In this document: positions 47,326 to 56,439 of the stretch, piece after piece
How positions within the stretch are numbered: the stretch's first letter is position 1
How the letters are laid out: the number at the start of each line of letters is the position of its first letter
Assembly: GCF_004920835.1 (NCBI RefSeq)
Contig: NZ_QFHO01000007.1
Span: 62,001 to 126,000, forward strand
DNA from: Stenotrophomonas maltophilia
Lineage (GTDB): Bacteria > Pseudomonadota > Gammaproteobacteria > Xanthomonadales > Xanthomonadaceae
Direction of reading: 5' to 3'
DNA length: 64,000 nucleotides
Notes under the pieces: generated by a model
Database searches by the model: none
What the model was told of the DNA's origin: nothing
The model's input: the letters and a program-made list of their open reading frames with translations, nothing else
Translations under genes and position numbers: made by a program

Positions 47326-49134
47326 ATGTCTTCTGATTCGATGCGGAACATCCGCAACTTCTCCATCATCGCCCACGTCGACCACGGCAAGTCCACGCTG
47401 GCCGACCGCATCATCCAGCTCTGCGGCGGCCTCCAGGCCCGTGAGATGGAAGCGCAGGTGCTCGACTCCAACCCGATCGAGCGCGAGCGTGGCATCACCA
47501 TCAAGGCACAGTCGGTGTCGCTGCCATACCTGGCCAAGGATGGGCAGACCTACCACCTGAATTTCATCGACACCCCGGGCCACGTCGACTTCTCCTATGA
47601 AGTCAGCCGCTCGCTGGCCGCCTGCGAAGGCGCGCTGCTGGTGGTCGACGCCGCCCAGGGCGTGGAAGCGCAATCGGTGGCCAACTGCTACACCGCCGTC
47701 GAGCAGGGCCTGGAAGTGGTGCCGGTGATCAACAAGATCGACCTGCCCACCGCCGACATCGAGCGCGCCAAGGCCGAGATCGAGGCCGTGATCGGCATCG
47801 ATGCCGCCGACGCCGTGCCGGTCAGCGCCAAGACCGGCCTGAACGTGCAGGACGTGCTGGAAGCCATCGTGCACCGCATCCCGCCGCCGAAGCCGCGTGA
47901 CACTGACAAGCTGCAGGCGCTGATCATCGACTCCTGGTTCGACAATTACCTGGGCGTGGTCTCGCTGGTGCGCGTGATGCAGGGTGAGATCAAGGCCGGT
48001 GACAAGCTGCAGGTGATGTCCACCGGCCGCAACCACCAGGTCGACAACGTCGGTGTGTTCACCCCGAAGCGCAAGGTGCTGCCGGCGCTGCGCGCCGGTG
48101 AAGTGGGTTGGGTCACCGCCAGCATCAAGGACGTGCATGGTGCGCCGGTCGGTGACACCCTGACGCTGGCCGCCGACCCGGCGCCGAAGCCGCTGCCTGG
48201 TTTCCAGGAAATGCAGCCGCGCGTGTTCGCCGGCCTGTTCCCGGTCGATGCCGAAGACTACCCGGACCTGCGCGAAGCGCTGGACAAGCTGCGCCTGAAC
48301 GATGCTGCGCTGCGCTTCGAGCCGGAAAGCTCCGAAGCAATGGGCTTCGGTTTCCGTTGCGGCTTCCTCGGCATGCTGCACATGGAGATCGTGCAGGAGC
48401 GCCTGGAGCGCGAGTACAACCTGGACCTGATCAGCACCGCGCCGACGGTGGTGTACGAGGTACTGAAGACCGACGGCACCATCATCAACATGGACAACCC
48501 GGCCAAGCTGCCGCCGGTGAACCATGTTGAGGAGATCCGCGAGCCGATCATCCGCGCCAACGTGCTCACCCCCGAGGAGTACATCGGCAACATCATCAAG
48601 CTGTGCGAAGAAAAGCGTGGCAGCCAGATCGGCATCAACTACCTGGGCAGCCAGGTGCAGATCAGCTATGAGCTGCCGATGGCCGAAGTGGTGCTGGACT
48701 TCTTCGACAAGCTGAAGTCGGTCAGCCGCGGCTATGCGTCGCTGGACTATCACTTCGTGCGCTTCGATGCCGGCCCGTTCGTGCGCGTGGACGTGCTGAT
48801 CAACGGTGACAAGGTCGATGCGCTGTCGCTGATCGTGCACCGCAGTCACGCCGACCGCCGCGGCCGCGAGCTGTGCGAGAAGATGAAGGACCTGATCCCG
48901 CGCCAGCAGTTCGACGTGGCCATCCAGGCTGCCGTCGGCTCGCAGATCATCGCCCGTACCACGGTCAAGGCCATGCGCAAGAACGTGCTGGCCAAGTGCT
49001 ATGGTGGCGACGTTTCGCGCAAGAAGAAGCTTCTGGAAAAGCAGAAGGAAGGCAAGAAGCGCATGAAGCAGGTCGGCCGTGTGGAGATCCCGCAGGAAGC
49101 GTTCCTGGCCGTGCTGCAGATGGACAACAAGTAA
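47326..49134 (+). CDS. lepA: Elongation factor 4 (LepA)
   Basis: Ribosomal GTPase of 602 residues implicated in back-translocation or initiation/assembly. G1 is AHVDHGKST, the switch carries the [10 protein letters not shown] signature of LepA, G3 is DTPGHVDF and G4 is NKIDLP; the C-terminal domain ends with the basic [24 protein letters not shown] Met at 47341 (five codons on) also fits the family start. It precedes lepB, the classic lepA-lepB order. Confidence 0.97.
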   Translation: MSSDSMRNIRNFSIIAHVDHGKSTLADRIIQLCGGLQAREMEAQVLDSNPIERERGITIKAQSVSLPYLAKDGQTYHLNFIDTPGHVDFSYEVSRSLAACEGALLVVDAAQGVEAQSVANCYTAVEQGLEVVPVINKIDLPTADIERAKAEIEAVIGIDAADAVPVSAKTGLNVQDVLEAIVHRIPPPKPRDTDKLQALIIDSWFDNYLGVVSLVRVMQGEIKAGDKLQVMSTGRNHQVDNVGVFTPKRKVLPALRAGEVGWVTASIKDVHGAPVGDTLTLAADPAPKPLPGFQEMQPRVFAGLFPVDAEDYPDLREALDKLRLNDAALRFEPESSEAMGFGFRCGFLGMLHMEIVQERLEREYNLDLISTAPTVVYEVLKTDGTIINMDNPAKLPPVNHVEEIREPIIRANVLTPEEYIGNIIKLCEEKRGSQIGINYLGSQVQISYELPMAEVVLDFFDKLKSVSRGYASLDYHFVRFDAGPFVRVDVLINGDKVDALSLIVHRSHADRRGRELCEKMKDLIPRQQFDVAIQAAVGSQIIARTTVKAMRKNVLAKCYGGDVSRKKKLLEKQKEGKKRMKQVGRVEIPQEAFLAVLQMDNK

Positions 49135-49188
49135 GCCCGCACCGGCCCTGCGGGGCCGGTCGTCTGGTGACGTTGCAAAGGACCCTGA

Positions 49189-49983
49189 ATGAAACTGTTT
49201 GAGATCCTCCTGGTCGTGCTGACCCTGTCCTCGGGCCTGATCCTGCTCGCGGACAAGCTGTATCTCGCCAAGCGCCGCGCCCAGCGCGCGGGCCTGCTCG
49301 ATTCCGAGCCGGTGCTGGTGGACTACTCGCGCGCGTTCTTCCCGGTGCTGGCGATCGTGCTGATCGTGCGCAGCTTCATCGCCGAGCCGTACAAGATTCC
49401 GTCCAGCTCGATGATGCCGAACCTGCTGATCGGCGACTTCATCCTGGTCAACAAGTTCTCCTATGGCCTGCGCCTGCCGATCAGCAACACCAAGTTCGTG
49501 CCGGTCGGTGAACCGTCGCGCGGTGACGTGGTGGTGTTCCACTTCCCGGGCCACAGCGACCAGGATCCGGCCAAGGGCGAGAACTTCATCAAGCGCGTGA
49601 TCGGCGTGCCGGGCGACACCGTGGTCTTCGAAGGCGACGGCGTGATCCTCAACGGCGAGCCGCTGAAGTACGACAACAAGGGTATCTACGCCGGCCACAA
49701 GGGCCAGGGCGAAGGTGCCAACCTGCTGGTCGAGCACCTCCCGGGCCGTACCCATACCGTGCTGGAGACCGACTATCCGCGCGGCCAGGGCCAGTGGACC
49801 GTGCCTGCCGGCAAGTACCTGGTGATGGGCGACAACCGCGACAACAGCGACGATGGTCGTTTCTGGGGCCTGCTGCCGGAAGAGAACCTGCGCGGCAAGG
49901 CATTCCTGATCTGGCTCAACTGCCAGGGCTGGTTCTGCAAGGATGGCTTCGAGCCGTCGCGGATCGGTTCGAGCATCAACTGA
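49189..49983 (+). CDS. lepB: Signal peptidase I
   Basis: Removes signal peptides from exported proteins in the inner membrane. In its 264 residues are two N-terminal helices (about 3-18 and 48-64), the catalytic Ser in IPSSSMMPNLLIGDFILVNK, the general-base Lys in ENFIKRVIGVPGD and the closing box VMGDNRDNSDDGRFWG. The position between lepA and the DUF4845/rnc genes is conserved in many gammaproteobacteria. Confidence 0.97.
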   Translation: MKLFEILLVVLTLSSGLILLADKLYLAKRRAQRAGLLDSEPVLVDYSRAFFPVLAIVLIVRSFIAEPYKIPSSSMMPNLLIGDFILVNKFSYGLRLPISNTKFVPVGEPSRGDVVVFHFPGHSDQDPAKGENFIKRVIGVPGDTVVFEGDGVILNGEPLKYDNKGIYAGHKGQGEGANLLVEHLPGRTHTVLETDYPRGQGQWTVPAGKYLVMGDNRDNSDDGRFWGLLPEENLRGKAFLIWLNCQGWFCKDGFEPSRIGSSIN

Positions 49984-50035
49984 TCGGGCATCAACTGAGT
50001 ATTTTCACATCCAACGCGTATCTGGGGAGAACGCA

Positions 50036-50419
50036 ATGAAGACGATGAACACGCAGCGTGGCATGACCCTGACCTCGTTCCTGGCGGTCCTGATCGTGGT
50101 CGGTTTCTTCCTCTACATCGGCATGAAACTGTTCCCGATGTACCAGGAGTACTACGCGGTGCGCTCGGCGATGAAGAGCCTGGCCAACGAGCCGGGCGTG
50201 GGCAGCATGGAGCCGTCGCGGATCCAGGACCTGTTCTTCAAGCGCCTGTACATCAACTACTCGGACAACGTGAAGCCGGCCAACGTCAAGTTTGATCGTC
50301 GCGACAATGGCTGGACCCTCAAGGTCAACTACGAAGTGCGCCGGCCGCTGGTCGGCAACCTCGATGTGGTTGGCAAATTCGATTCTTCCCAGGACCTGAC
50401 ACGAAGCGGTGCCCAGTAA
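50036..50419 (+). CDS. DUF4845 membrane protein
   Basis: A 127-residue protein with a positively charged start, one helix (about 11-30, [20 protein letters not shown]) and an extracytoplasmic domain containing the family block [16 protein letters not shown]. The N-terminal GMTL resembles a prepilin-like start (QRGMTLTSF), a feature of this family. Genes of this family sit between lepB and rnc; their function is unknown. GGGGAGA precedes ATG 50036. It overlaps rnc by 11 bp. Confidence 0.88.
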   Translation: MKTMNTQRGMTLTSFLAVLIVVGFFLYIGMKLFPMYQEYYAVRSAMKSLANEPGVGSMEPSRIQDLFFKRLYINYSDNVKPANVKFDRRDNGWTLKVNYEVRRPLVGNLDVVGKFDSSQDLTRSGAQ

Positions 50420-51089
50420 ATTCATCCAACGTGGCGACCTGATCGGTCATGCCTTCAGCGATCCGGCCCTGCTCAAGCAGGCGCTGACGCATCGCAGTGC
50501 CGGTGCGCCGCACAACGAGCGCCTGGAGTTCCTCGGCGACAGCATCGTCAACATGATGGCGGCCGAGGCGTTGTACCAGCGCTGGCCCAAGGCTGACGAA
50601 GGCGCGATGACCCGTGCCCGTGCCGAGCTGGTGCGTGAAGGCGCGCTGGCGGTGATCGGGCGCACTCTGGAACTGGGCGAACGGCTGACCCTGGGGCCGG
50701 GCGAAATGAAGTCCGGCGGTCATCGTCGCGACTCGATCCTGGCCGACGCGGTGGAAGCCGTGGTGGCCGCGATCTACCTGGATGCTGGCTTCGAGGCCTG
50801 CCGGGCAGTGGTTCTGCCCTGGTTCAGCGCTTCGATCGAGGCATTGCCGGCCTCCGGCCGGCCCGAGAAGGACCCCAAGACCCGCCTGCAGGAATGGCTG
50901 CAGGCCCGACAGAAGGCGTTGCCGCAGTATGAACTGGTGTCAGAATCCGGTGACGACCATGCCAAACACTTCCGGGTACGCTGCATCGTAGCCGACCCGG
51001 CCGCCAGCACCGAGGGCGAAGGCGCCTCGCGGCGGCTTGCCGAACAACAGGCGGCTGCGGCCGTCCTAGAACAACTGGATTCCAAGTGA
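50409..51089 (+). CDS. rnc: Ribonuclease III
   Basis: Double-strand RNA endonuclease for rRNA and mRNA processing, 226 residues. The catalytic signature is [13 protein letters not shown] (about 35-47), the second acidic cluster is [18 protein letters not shown], and a double-stranded-RNA-binding domain occupies about 155-224 ([29 protein letters not shown]). It starts with GTG inside the end of the DUF4845 gene and overlaps era by 4 bp (GTGA). Confidence 0.97.
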   Translation: MPSKFIQRGDLIGHAFSDPALLKQALTHRSAGAPHNERLEFLGDSIVNMMAAEALYQRWPKADEGAMTRARAELVREGALAVIGRTLELGERLTLGPGEMKSGGHRRDSILADAVEAVVAAIYLDAGFEACRAVVLPWFSASIEALPASGRPEKDPKTRLQEWLQARQKALPQYELVSESGDDHAKHFRVRCIVADPAASTEGEGASRRLAEQQAAAAVLEQLDSK

Positions 51090-51982
51090 GCGAACAAACT
51101 CCCCATCATTGCGGCAGCGTGGCCGTCATCGGCCGCCCGAACGTGGGCAAGTCGACCCTGACCAATGCCCTGGTCGGCGCCAAGGTCAGCATCGTCTCCA
51201 ACCGTCCGCAGACCACGCGCCATCGCCTGCTGGGCATCGCCACCTATCCGGAAGGCCAGCTGGTGCTGGTCGACACCCCCGGCCTGCACAAGGTGCAGAA
51301 GCGGGCGATGAACCGGGTGATGAACCGCGCCGCGCGCGGCTCGCTGGAAGGCGTCGACGCCGGCCTGCTGGTGATCGAAGCGGGTCGTTGGGACGAAGAA
51401 GACAGCCTGGCCTTCAATGTGCTGCGCGACGCAGGCATCCCGGTGGTGCTGGTGGTCAACAAGATCGACCGGCTGAAGGACAAGGGCGCGCTGCTGCCGT
51501 TCCTGCAGGAAGTCACGGCCGGCCGCGATTTCTCGTCCGTGCATCCGATCTCGGCGCAGAAGCGCAACGGCCTGGAAGCCCTGGTGCGCGACGTGCTGGC
51601 ACTGCTGCCGGAAGCGCCGCCGATGTTCGGCGAAGACGAGATCACCGACCGCAGCCAGCGCTTCCTGGCCGGTGAGCTGGTGCGTGAACAGTTGATGCGC
51701 CAGTTGGGCGAAGAGCTGCCGTATGCCACCACCGTGGAAATCGAACGCTTCACCGAAGATGGCAACCTGCTGCGCATCGGTGCGGTGATCTGGGTCGAGC
51801 GCGAGGGCCAGAAGGCCATCGTGATTGGCAAGGGTGGTACCCGCCTGAAGGAGATCGGGGCCAAGTCCCGCCTGCAGATGGAGCGTCTGTTCGGGGCCAA
51901 GGTGTTCCTGGAAACCTGGGTACGCGTGCGTGAAGGCTGGTCCGACGACGAGGCCGCACTGAAGGCCTTCGGTTACGAGTAA
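51086..51982 (+). CDS. era: GTPase Era
   Basis: Ribosome-assembly GTPase that binds 16S rRNA 3' ends, 298 residues. G1 [15 protein letters not shown]2 [10 protein letters not shown]3 DTPGLH, G4 NKIDRL and a C-terminal KH domain with [18 protein letters not shown]. The start is GTG overlapping the rnc stop. rnc-era-recO coupling is conserved widely. Confidence 0.97.
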   Translation: MSEQTPHHCGSVAVIGRPNVGKSTLTNALVGAKVSIVSNRPQTTRHRLLGIATYPEGQLVLVDTPGLHKVQKRAMNRVMNRAARGSLEGVDAGLLVIEAGRWDEEDSLAFNVLRDAGIPVVLVVNKIDRLKDKGALLPFLQEVTAGRDFSSVHPISAQKRNGLEALVRDVLALLPEAPPMFGEDEITDRSQRFLAGELVREQLMRQLGEELPYATTVEIERFTEDGNLLRIGAVIWVEREGQKAIVIGKGGTRLKEIGAKSRLQMERLFGAKVFLETWVRVREGWSDDEAALKAFGYE

Positions 51983-52000
51983 CCCGGAACGGTCGCTTCG

Positions 52001-52720
52001 ATGCTGATCGAGGACGACACCGGCTTCGTGCTGCATGCACGGGCCTACCGTGAGACCAGCCTGCTGGTCGAGGTATTGAGCGCGCAGCATGGCCGCATCG
52101 GCCTGCTCGCGCGTGGTGTGTCCACTGCCAAGGGCCAGGTGCTGCGCGCCGCCCTGCAACCACTGCAGTGGATCCGCTTCAGCGCATTGCAGCGCGGTGA
52201 GTTGGCCCAGCTGCGTGGCGCCGAGGCGCTGGACACGGCACCGCGTCTGGTTGGCCAGGCGATGCTGGCCGGCTTCTACCTGAGTGAGCTGACCCTGCGC
52301 CTGGCCCCGCGCCAGGACCCGCTGCCGGAACTGTACCTGGCCTACGGCGAAGCGCGTGCGCGACTGGGAGTGGGGGCGGGCCTGGCCTGGACCCTGCGCC
52401 GGTTCGAACGCGAGCTGCTGACCGCGCTGGGCCTGGGTTTTGAGCTGGACAGTGCCAGCGACGGTCAGCCGATCGACCCGGCCGCGCGCTATGAACTGGA
52501 CCCACAGGAAGGCGCGCAGCGCCTGCTGAGCGAGCGCGGTGGCGAACGCCGCGCAGCCGCGACCGGCTCGGCGCTGCTGGCGCTGGCCGCCGATGAAGAG
52601 CCTGATGCCGCCGACCTGGCGAGCTTGCGCCTGCCGATGCGGCGGGTGCTGGCCCATCACCTCGGGCCGCGGGGACTGAAGTCCTGGGAAATGCTCGAGC
52701 AGCTCGCTCCCAGGCGTTGA
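52001..52720 (+). CDS. recO: DNA repair protein RecO
   Basis: Recombination mediator that loads RecA at gaps with RecR, 239 residues. It has the N-terminal OB fold ([34 protein letters not shown]) and the helical C-terminal half with YLAYGEAR and the RxxRRxLAHHLG-like ending. It is the last gene of the lepA-recO run; a hairpin shared with the converging receiver-Hpt gene follows. Confidence 0.93.
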   Translation: MLIEDDTGFVLHARAYRETSLLVEVLSAQHGRIGLLARGVSTAKGQVLRAALQPLQWIRFSALQRGELAQLRGAEALDTAPRLVGQAMLAGFYLSELTLRLAPRQDPLPELYLAYGEARARLGVGAGLAWTLRRFERELLTALGLGFELDSASDGQPIDPAARYELDPQEGAQRLLSERGGERRAAATGSALLALAADEEPDAADLASLRLPMRRVLAHHLGPRGLKSWEMLEQLAPRR

Positions 52721-52730
52721 GGGGTGTTTG

Positions 52731-52749
52731 GCAGGGCTTGCAGCCCTGC
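52731..52749. terminator. Shared hairpin between recO and the receiver-Hpt gene
   Basis: GCAGGGCT pairs with AGCCCTGC around TGC. The stem and its distance of 10 bp to the minus-strand stop are the same as the gene-end hairpin of the compound elements at 26653, but the rest of the element is absent here. It could end either transcript. Confidence 0.6.
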
Positions 52750-52759
52750 CGAGCGACCC

Positions 52760-53488
52760 TCAATGCAGCAGGGCAGCTACCGCGTCGCGGAACCCCGCCT
52801 GGGCCTGCCCGGACTCCGGCGCATGATGCAACTGGCGCACCGCACGGGCCAGGCGTGCCGCGCCCACGAAGCCGCAGCTTGCCTGCAACCGGTGCAATTG
52901 GCTGCGCAGCTGGCGCTCGTCGTGCTGGTCCACCGCCTGCTCGACCGCATCGCGCACGCCCGGCAATTCGGCCAGGAACAACTCGCGCAGGGCGATCAAA
53001 TGGTTGCGCTGGCCATTGAGCGCGGCCAGCGCCGCCGTCTCATCCCAGTCCTGGACCTGCAGCTCGACCGCCGCCGGCACCTGTGCCATGACGATCCCGG
53101 CGGGGCTGTTGACCAGGGCGCGGCGCACGGCCTTCAGCAACTGGTCGCGGCCCAGTGGCTTGACCAGGGTGTCGCTGAACCCGGCCTCGCGCAGGCGGGC
53201 ATGAATGGAGGTATCACCGTCGGCGGTATGCGCCAACGCCGGCGTATCGGGGTGTGAACGGCGCAGTTCGCGCAACAGCTGCGCACCGTTGCCGTCAGGC
53301 AGGTTGACGTCGATCAGCCACAGGTCATGCGCGCCGGGCTCGGCGCTGGCCAGGGCACTGGCCAACGAGTCTGCGGTGTCCACGTCCGCCGGTAACGTTT
53401 CCAACGCCGCTTTGAAAAAACCGCGGCTGATGATGTCGTCCTCGACAAGCAGGAAGCGGGGCCGGCTGGCCCGCGGGGTCATCTGCAT
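52760..53488 (-). CDS. Receiver-Hpt phosphorelay protein
   Basis: A 242-residue protein with a receiver domain (about 10-125: FLLVEDDIISRG, phospho-Asp in DLWLIDVNLPDGNG, Lys in SDTLVKPLGRDQ) and a C-terminal Hpt domain whose phospho-His is in SQLHRLQASCGFVGAARLA. It has no output or kinase domain, so it must pass phosphate between a hybrid kinase and another regulator. GGAGG at 8 bp fixes the ATG at 53488. No kinase is encoded nearby. Confidence 0.85.
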   Translation of the reverse strand: MQMTPRASRPRFLLVEDDIISRGFFKAALETLPADVDTADSLASALASAEPGAHDLWLIDVNLPDGNGAQLLRELRRSHPDTPALAHTADGDTSIHARLREAGFSDTLVKPLGRDQLLKAVRRALVNSPAGIVMAQVPAAVELQVQDWDETAALAALNGQRNHLIALRELFLAELPGVRDAVEQAVDQHDERQLRSQLHRLQASCGFVGAARLARAVRQLHHAPESGQAQAGFRDAVAALLH

Positions 53489-53615
53489 CAGGGCTGCCTC
53501 CATGTCAGCTGCTGTAATCATCAAGCACGGCGGCGGCGGGCGCAAGCGGGTCCGGACCCTGCCGGTCAGGATCTGCGACAATACGCGCCCATTTTTGCCC
53601 GCAGCCTGTCGCCAC

Positions 53616-54950
53616 GTGGCCCGATCCCGTTCCCGCATCGACCGTACCCCGTTCCAGACCGAAATCCTCGACCTCAGCCATGATGGTCGCGGCGTCGCCC
53701 GCCGTGAAGGCGAGGGTGGCAAGGTCACCTTCGTCAGCGGCGCCCTGCCGGGTGAGGTGGTCATGGCTGAACAGACCGCCCGCAGCCGCCATTTCGACGA
53801 AGCGCGTACGGTGGAAGTGCTGAAGGCCTCGCCGCAGCGCGTCACCCCGAAGTGTCCGCACTTCGGCACCTGCGCTGGCTGCGTGCTGCAGCACCTGGAC
53901 GAAGACCAGCAGATCGTCGCCAAGCAGCGCGTGCTGATGGACAACCTGGAGCGGATCGGCCATGTGAAGCCGGGCACCGTGCTGGCGCCGCTGGTCGGCG
54001 AGAGCTGGGGCTACCGCCGCAAGGGCCGCTTCTCGGTGCGCCGGGTCGAGAAGAAGGACAAGACCCTGGTCGGCTTCCGTGAACAGGATCCGCGCTTCGT
54101 TGCCGATCTCAGCCAGTGCCTGACCGTGATCCCGGAAATCGGTACCAAGGTCGAGGCATTGTCGACCTTCATCGAGTCGCTCGATGGCAAGCGCGACATC
54201 CCGCAGATCGAATTCATCGCCGGTGACCAGGCCGTGGTGCTGACCGTGCGCCACCTGCAGCCCTTGAGCGATGCCGACCGTGCTGCCTGGGCCGCCTTTG
54301 GCCAGCAGCATGGCTTCGTGATCTACCTGCAGTCCGGTGGCGTGGATACCGTGCAGCCGCTGGACGGGCAGGGCGTGCCGCTGTCGTTCCGGCTGGCGCC
54401 GTGGGACGTGGAGCTGGCGTTCCGTCCGCTGGACTTCATCCAGGTCAACGCCAAGCTCAACGAGAAGATGATCGCCCATGCCCTCGACCTGCTGGAGCCC
54501 GGCGAGGATGAGCGCGTGCTGGACCTGTTCTGCGGCCTGGGCAATTTCACCCTGCCGCTGGCCCGCCGCGTGCGCGAAGTGGTGGGTGTCGAAGGCGATG
54601 CCGGCCTTGTCGCCCGCGCCCGTGAGAATGCCGAACGCAACGGCCTGCCCAATGCCCAGTTCTTCAGCGCTGATCTGACCCAGGACCAGCGCAGCACGCC
54701 GTGGATGCGCCAGGGCTTCGACAAGCTGCTGCTGGATCCGCCGCGTTCGGGCGCGATCGAAGTGCTGCAGCAGCTGCCGTTGAAGCAGTTCAAGCGCATC
54801 GTCTATGTCAGCTGCCACCCGGGCTCGCTGGCACGCGATGCCGGCTACCTGGTCAATGAGCAGGGCTTCACCCTGGTCAGCGCCGGCGCCATGGACATGT
54901 TCCCGCATACCGCGCACGTGGAAAGCATCGCGGTGTTCGAGAAGCGCTGA
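53616..54950 (+). CDS. rlmD: 23S rRNA (uracil-5-)-methyltransferase RlmD
   Basis: Methylates U1939 of 23S rRNA. 444 residues from a GTG at 53616 (ARSRSRIDRTPFQTEILDL), the start that matches the family. A TRAM domain comes first (SHDGRGVARREGEGGKVTF), then iron-sulphur cluster Cys residues in KCPHFGTCAGCVLQHL with the fourth in SQCL, the SAM-binding VLDLFCGLGNFTLPLA, the LLLDPPRSGA motif and the catalytic Cys in YVSCHPGSLARD. Confidence 0.95.
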   Translation: MARSRSRIDRTPFQTEILDLSHDGRGVARREGEGGKVTFVSGALPGEVVMAEQTARSRHFDEARTVEVLKASPQRVTPKCPHFGTCAGCVLQHLDEDQQIVAKQRVLMDNLERIGHVKPGTVLAPLVGESWGYRRKGRFSVRRVEKKDKTLVGFREQDPRFVADLSQCLTVIPEIGTKVEALSTFIESLDGKRDIPQIEFIAGDQAVVLTVRHLQPLSDADRAAWAAFGQQHGFVIYLQSGGVDTVQPLDGQGVPLSFRLAPWDVELAFRPLDFIQVNAKLNEKMIAHALDLLEPGEDERVLDLFCGLGNFTLPLARRVREVVGVEGDAGLVARARENAERNGLPNAQFFSADLTQDQRSTPWMRQGFDKLLLDPPRSGAIEVLQQLPLKQFKRIVYVSCHPGSLARDAGYLVNEQGFTLVSAGAMDMFPHTAHVESIAVFEKR

Positions 54951-54983
54951 ACGGCTGCCATGCCCATCGCGCATAATGGCGCG

Positions 54984-55469
54984 ATGGGCATCGAAATCGA
55001 ACGCAAATTCCTCGTCAGCAGCGAGGGCTGGCGCGCCGCCGCGCACCGGGTCATCCCGATGGCGCAGGGGTACATCAACGACCTGGGCGCGCTCGATCGC
55101 GGCACACAGAACGCCTCGGTGCGCGTGCGCATCGAAGGCGACCATGCCGCGCTGAACCTGAAGTCGCGCACCATCGGCCACACCCGCCAGGAGTTCGACT
55201 ATCCGATCCCGGTGGACGATGCCCGCGCACTGCTGGCGCTGTGCGTGGGTGGCCTGATCGACAAGCGCCGCCATCTGGTCGAATACGCCGGCCTGACCTG
55301 GGAAGTGGACGAGTTCCTCGGCGACAACGCCGGCCTGGTGGTGGCTGAGGTTGAGCTGGACAGCGCTGACCAGGCTATAGACCTGCCGGACTGGGTTGGT
55401 AACGAAGTCACCGACGACGCCCGCTACTACAACGTCGCGCTCGCCAACCACCCCTATTCACAGTGGTGA
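54984..55469 (+). CDS. CYTH-domain (triphosphate tunnel) protein
   Basis: A 161-residue stand-alone CYTH protein. GIEIERKFLV at the N-terminus is the family signature, and alternating charged residues (VRVRIEGD, LNLKSRT, EFDYPIP, WEVDEF, VVAEVELD) line the tunnel that binds triphosphate and metal. Members are inorganic triphosphatases or class IV adenylate cyclases; short bacterial ones are usually triphosphatases. The ATG at 54984 starts at the signature; a Met 8 codons upstream is possible. It is followed by palindrome 55476. Confidence 0.88.
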   Translation: MGIEIERKFLVSSEGWRAAAHRVIPMAQGYINDLGALDRGTQNASVRVRIEGDHAALNLKSRTIGHTRQEFDYPIPVDDARALLALCVGGLIDKRRHLVEYAGLTWEVDEFLGDNAGLVVAEVELDSADQAIDLPDWVGNEVTDDARYYNVALANHPYSQW

Positions 55470-55475
55470 ACCCTG

Positions 55476-55551
55476 AAAAGGGGACGGAGGGGATTAAGCC
55501 GCCCTTACCCCATCTGTGCGGAAAGCGACTTAATCCCCTCCGTCCCCTTTT
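55476..55551. repeat. 23-bp palindrome (AAAAGGGGACGG family), copy 1
   Basis: Stem 55476-55498 pairs perfectly with 55529-55551 around a 30-nt loop; it ends in TTTT. The same element is at 56287. It starts 6 bp after the CYTH stop and can act as terminator. Confidence 0.85.
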
Positions 55552-55581
55552 ATCGAGGGTGTCGGCCCCCATGTGGAAAGG

Positions 55582-56277
55582 ATGAGAATCGACATCTACT
55601 CCGACGTGGTCTGCCCGTGGTGCTGGATTGGCAAGCATCGTTTCCAGCAGGGCGTGCAGTTGCTGGGCGCGGACGCGCCTGAACTCGACATCCATTGGCA
55701 GCCGTTCCAGCTGGACCCGGACGCGGACGCTACCCCGGTCCCGCTGCGCGAGGCCTACGTGCGCAAGTTCGGTGGTGTCGAGCGCACCGAGCAGATCCTC
55801 GGCCAGACCCAGACCACTGCGCGTGCAGAAGGCCTGCCGATGGATTTCGGCCAGGGCCAGGTGCGGGTGACCACGCTGCCGGCGCACCGGGTGCTGTGGC
55901 TGGCCGGCCAGCACGGCGTGCAGGATGCGGTCGGCGAAGCGCTGTTCCGCGCCCACTTCGAGCATGGCCAGAACCTGGCGGACCCCTCGGTGCTGATCAA
56001 GGCCGGCGTGGCTGGCGGCCTCGACGCTGGTGAAATCGCGCAGATGCTGGCCTCCGACCGCGGCCTGGCCGAGGTCGAAGCCAAGCTGGCGCAGGCCCAT
56101 GCGCTGGGCATTTCCTCGGTGCCGACCTTCGTCATCGATGGAAAGTGGGCCATTTCCGGGGCACCGCCGCCGGAGGCCTTCGCCAACGCGCTGCGCCAGA
56201 TCGCTGCCGAACAGGGCGCTCCGGCAGCTTCGGCTGACGGAGACGAGGCCTGCGGCCCGGACGGCTGCAAGGTCTGA
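55582..56277 (+). CDS. FrnE-like DsbA-family oxidoreductase
   Basis: A 231-residue cytoplasmic thioredoxin-fold protein of the DsbA/FrnE group, without signal peptide. The active site CPWC is in DVVCPWCWIGKHRF at the N-terminus, followed by the helical insertion and the cis-Pro region ISSVPTFVIDGKWAISGA. The C-terminus has an added Cys pair (DEACGPDGCKV), possibly a second redox or metal site. The start may be ATG 55582 or GTG 55573; neither has a good ribosome site. The gene is bracketed by two near-identical palindromes. Confidence 0.88.
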   Translation: MRIDIYSDVVCPWCWIGKHRFQQGVQLLGADAPELDIHWQPFQLDPDADATPVPLREAYVRKFGGVERTEQILGQTQTTARAEGLPMDFGQGQVRVTTLPAHRVLWLAGQHGVQDAVGEALFRAHFEHGQNLADPSVLIKAGVAGGLDAGEIAQMLASDRGLAEVEAKLAQAHALGISSVPTFVIDGKWAISGAPPPEAFANALRQIAAEQGAPAASADGDEACGPDGCKV

Positions 56278-56286
56278 GCGCACCCC

Positions 56287-56362
56287 AAAAGGGGACGGAG
56301 GGAATTAAGACGTATCCAGCCCGTAGGGGCCGATTGCGACTTAATCCCCTCCGTCCCCTTTT
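56287..56362. repeat. 23-bp palindrome (AAAAGGGGACGG family), copy 2
   Basis: Stem 56287-56309 pairs with 56340-56362 (one mismatch); the right arm is identical to copy 1 over 23 bases while the loop differs except for a GCGA end. It lies 9 bp after the FrnE-like gene. Confidence 0.85.
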
Positions 56363-56439
56363 CTGACCACTGCGCCTGTCGGCCGGTTCTGCGACAATGC
56401 GGCACTGCGCCATGCGGGCGCGCGTTGTGGAGATCGACC

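Noticed and set aside
47293..49755. An 820-codon frame antisense to lepA and lepB
   Set aside because: Both lepA and lepB are certain; the frame is a codon-bias shadow.
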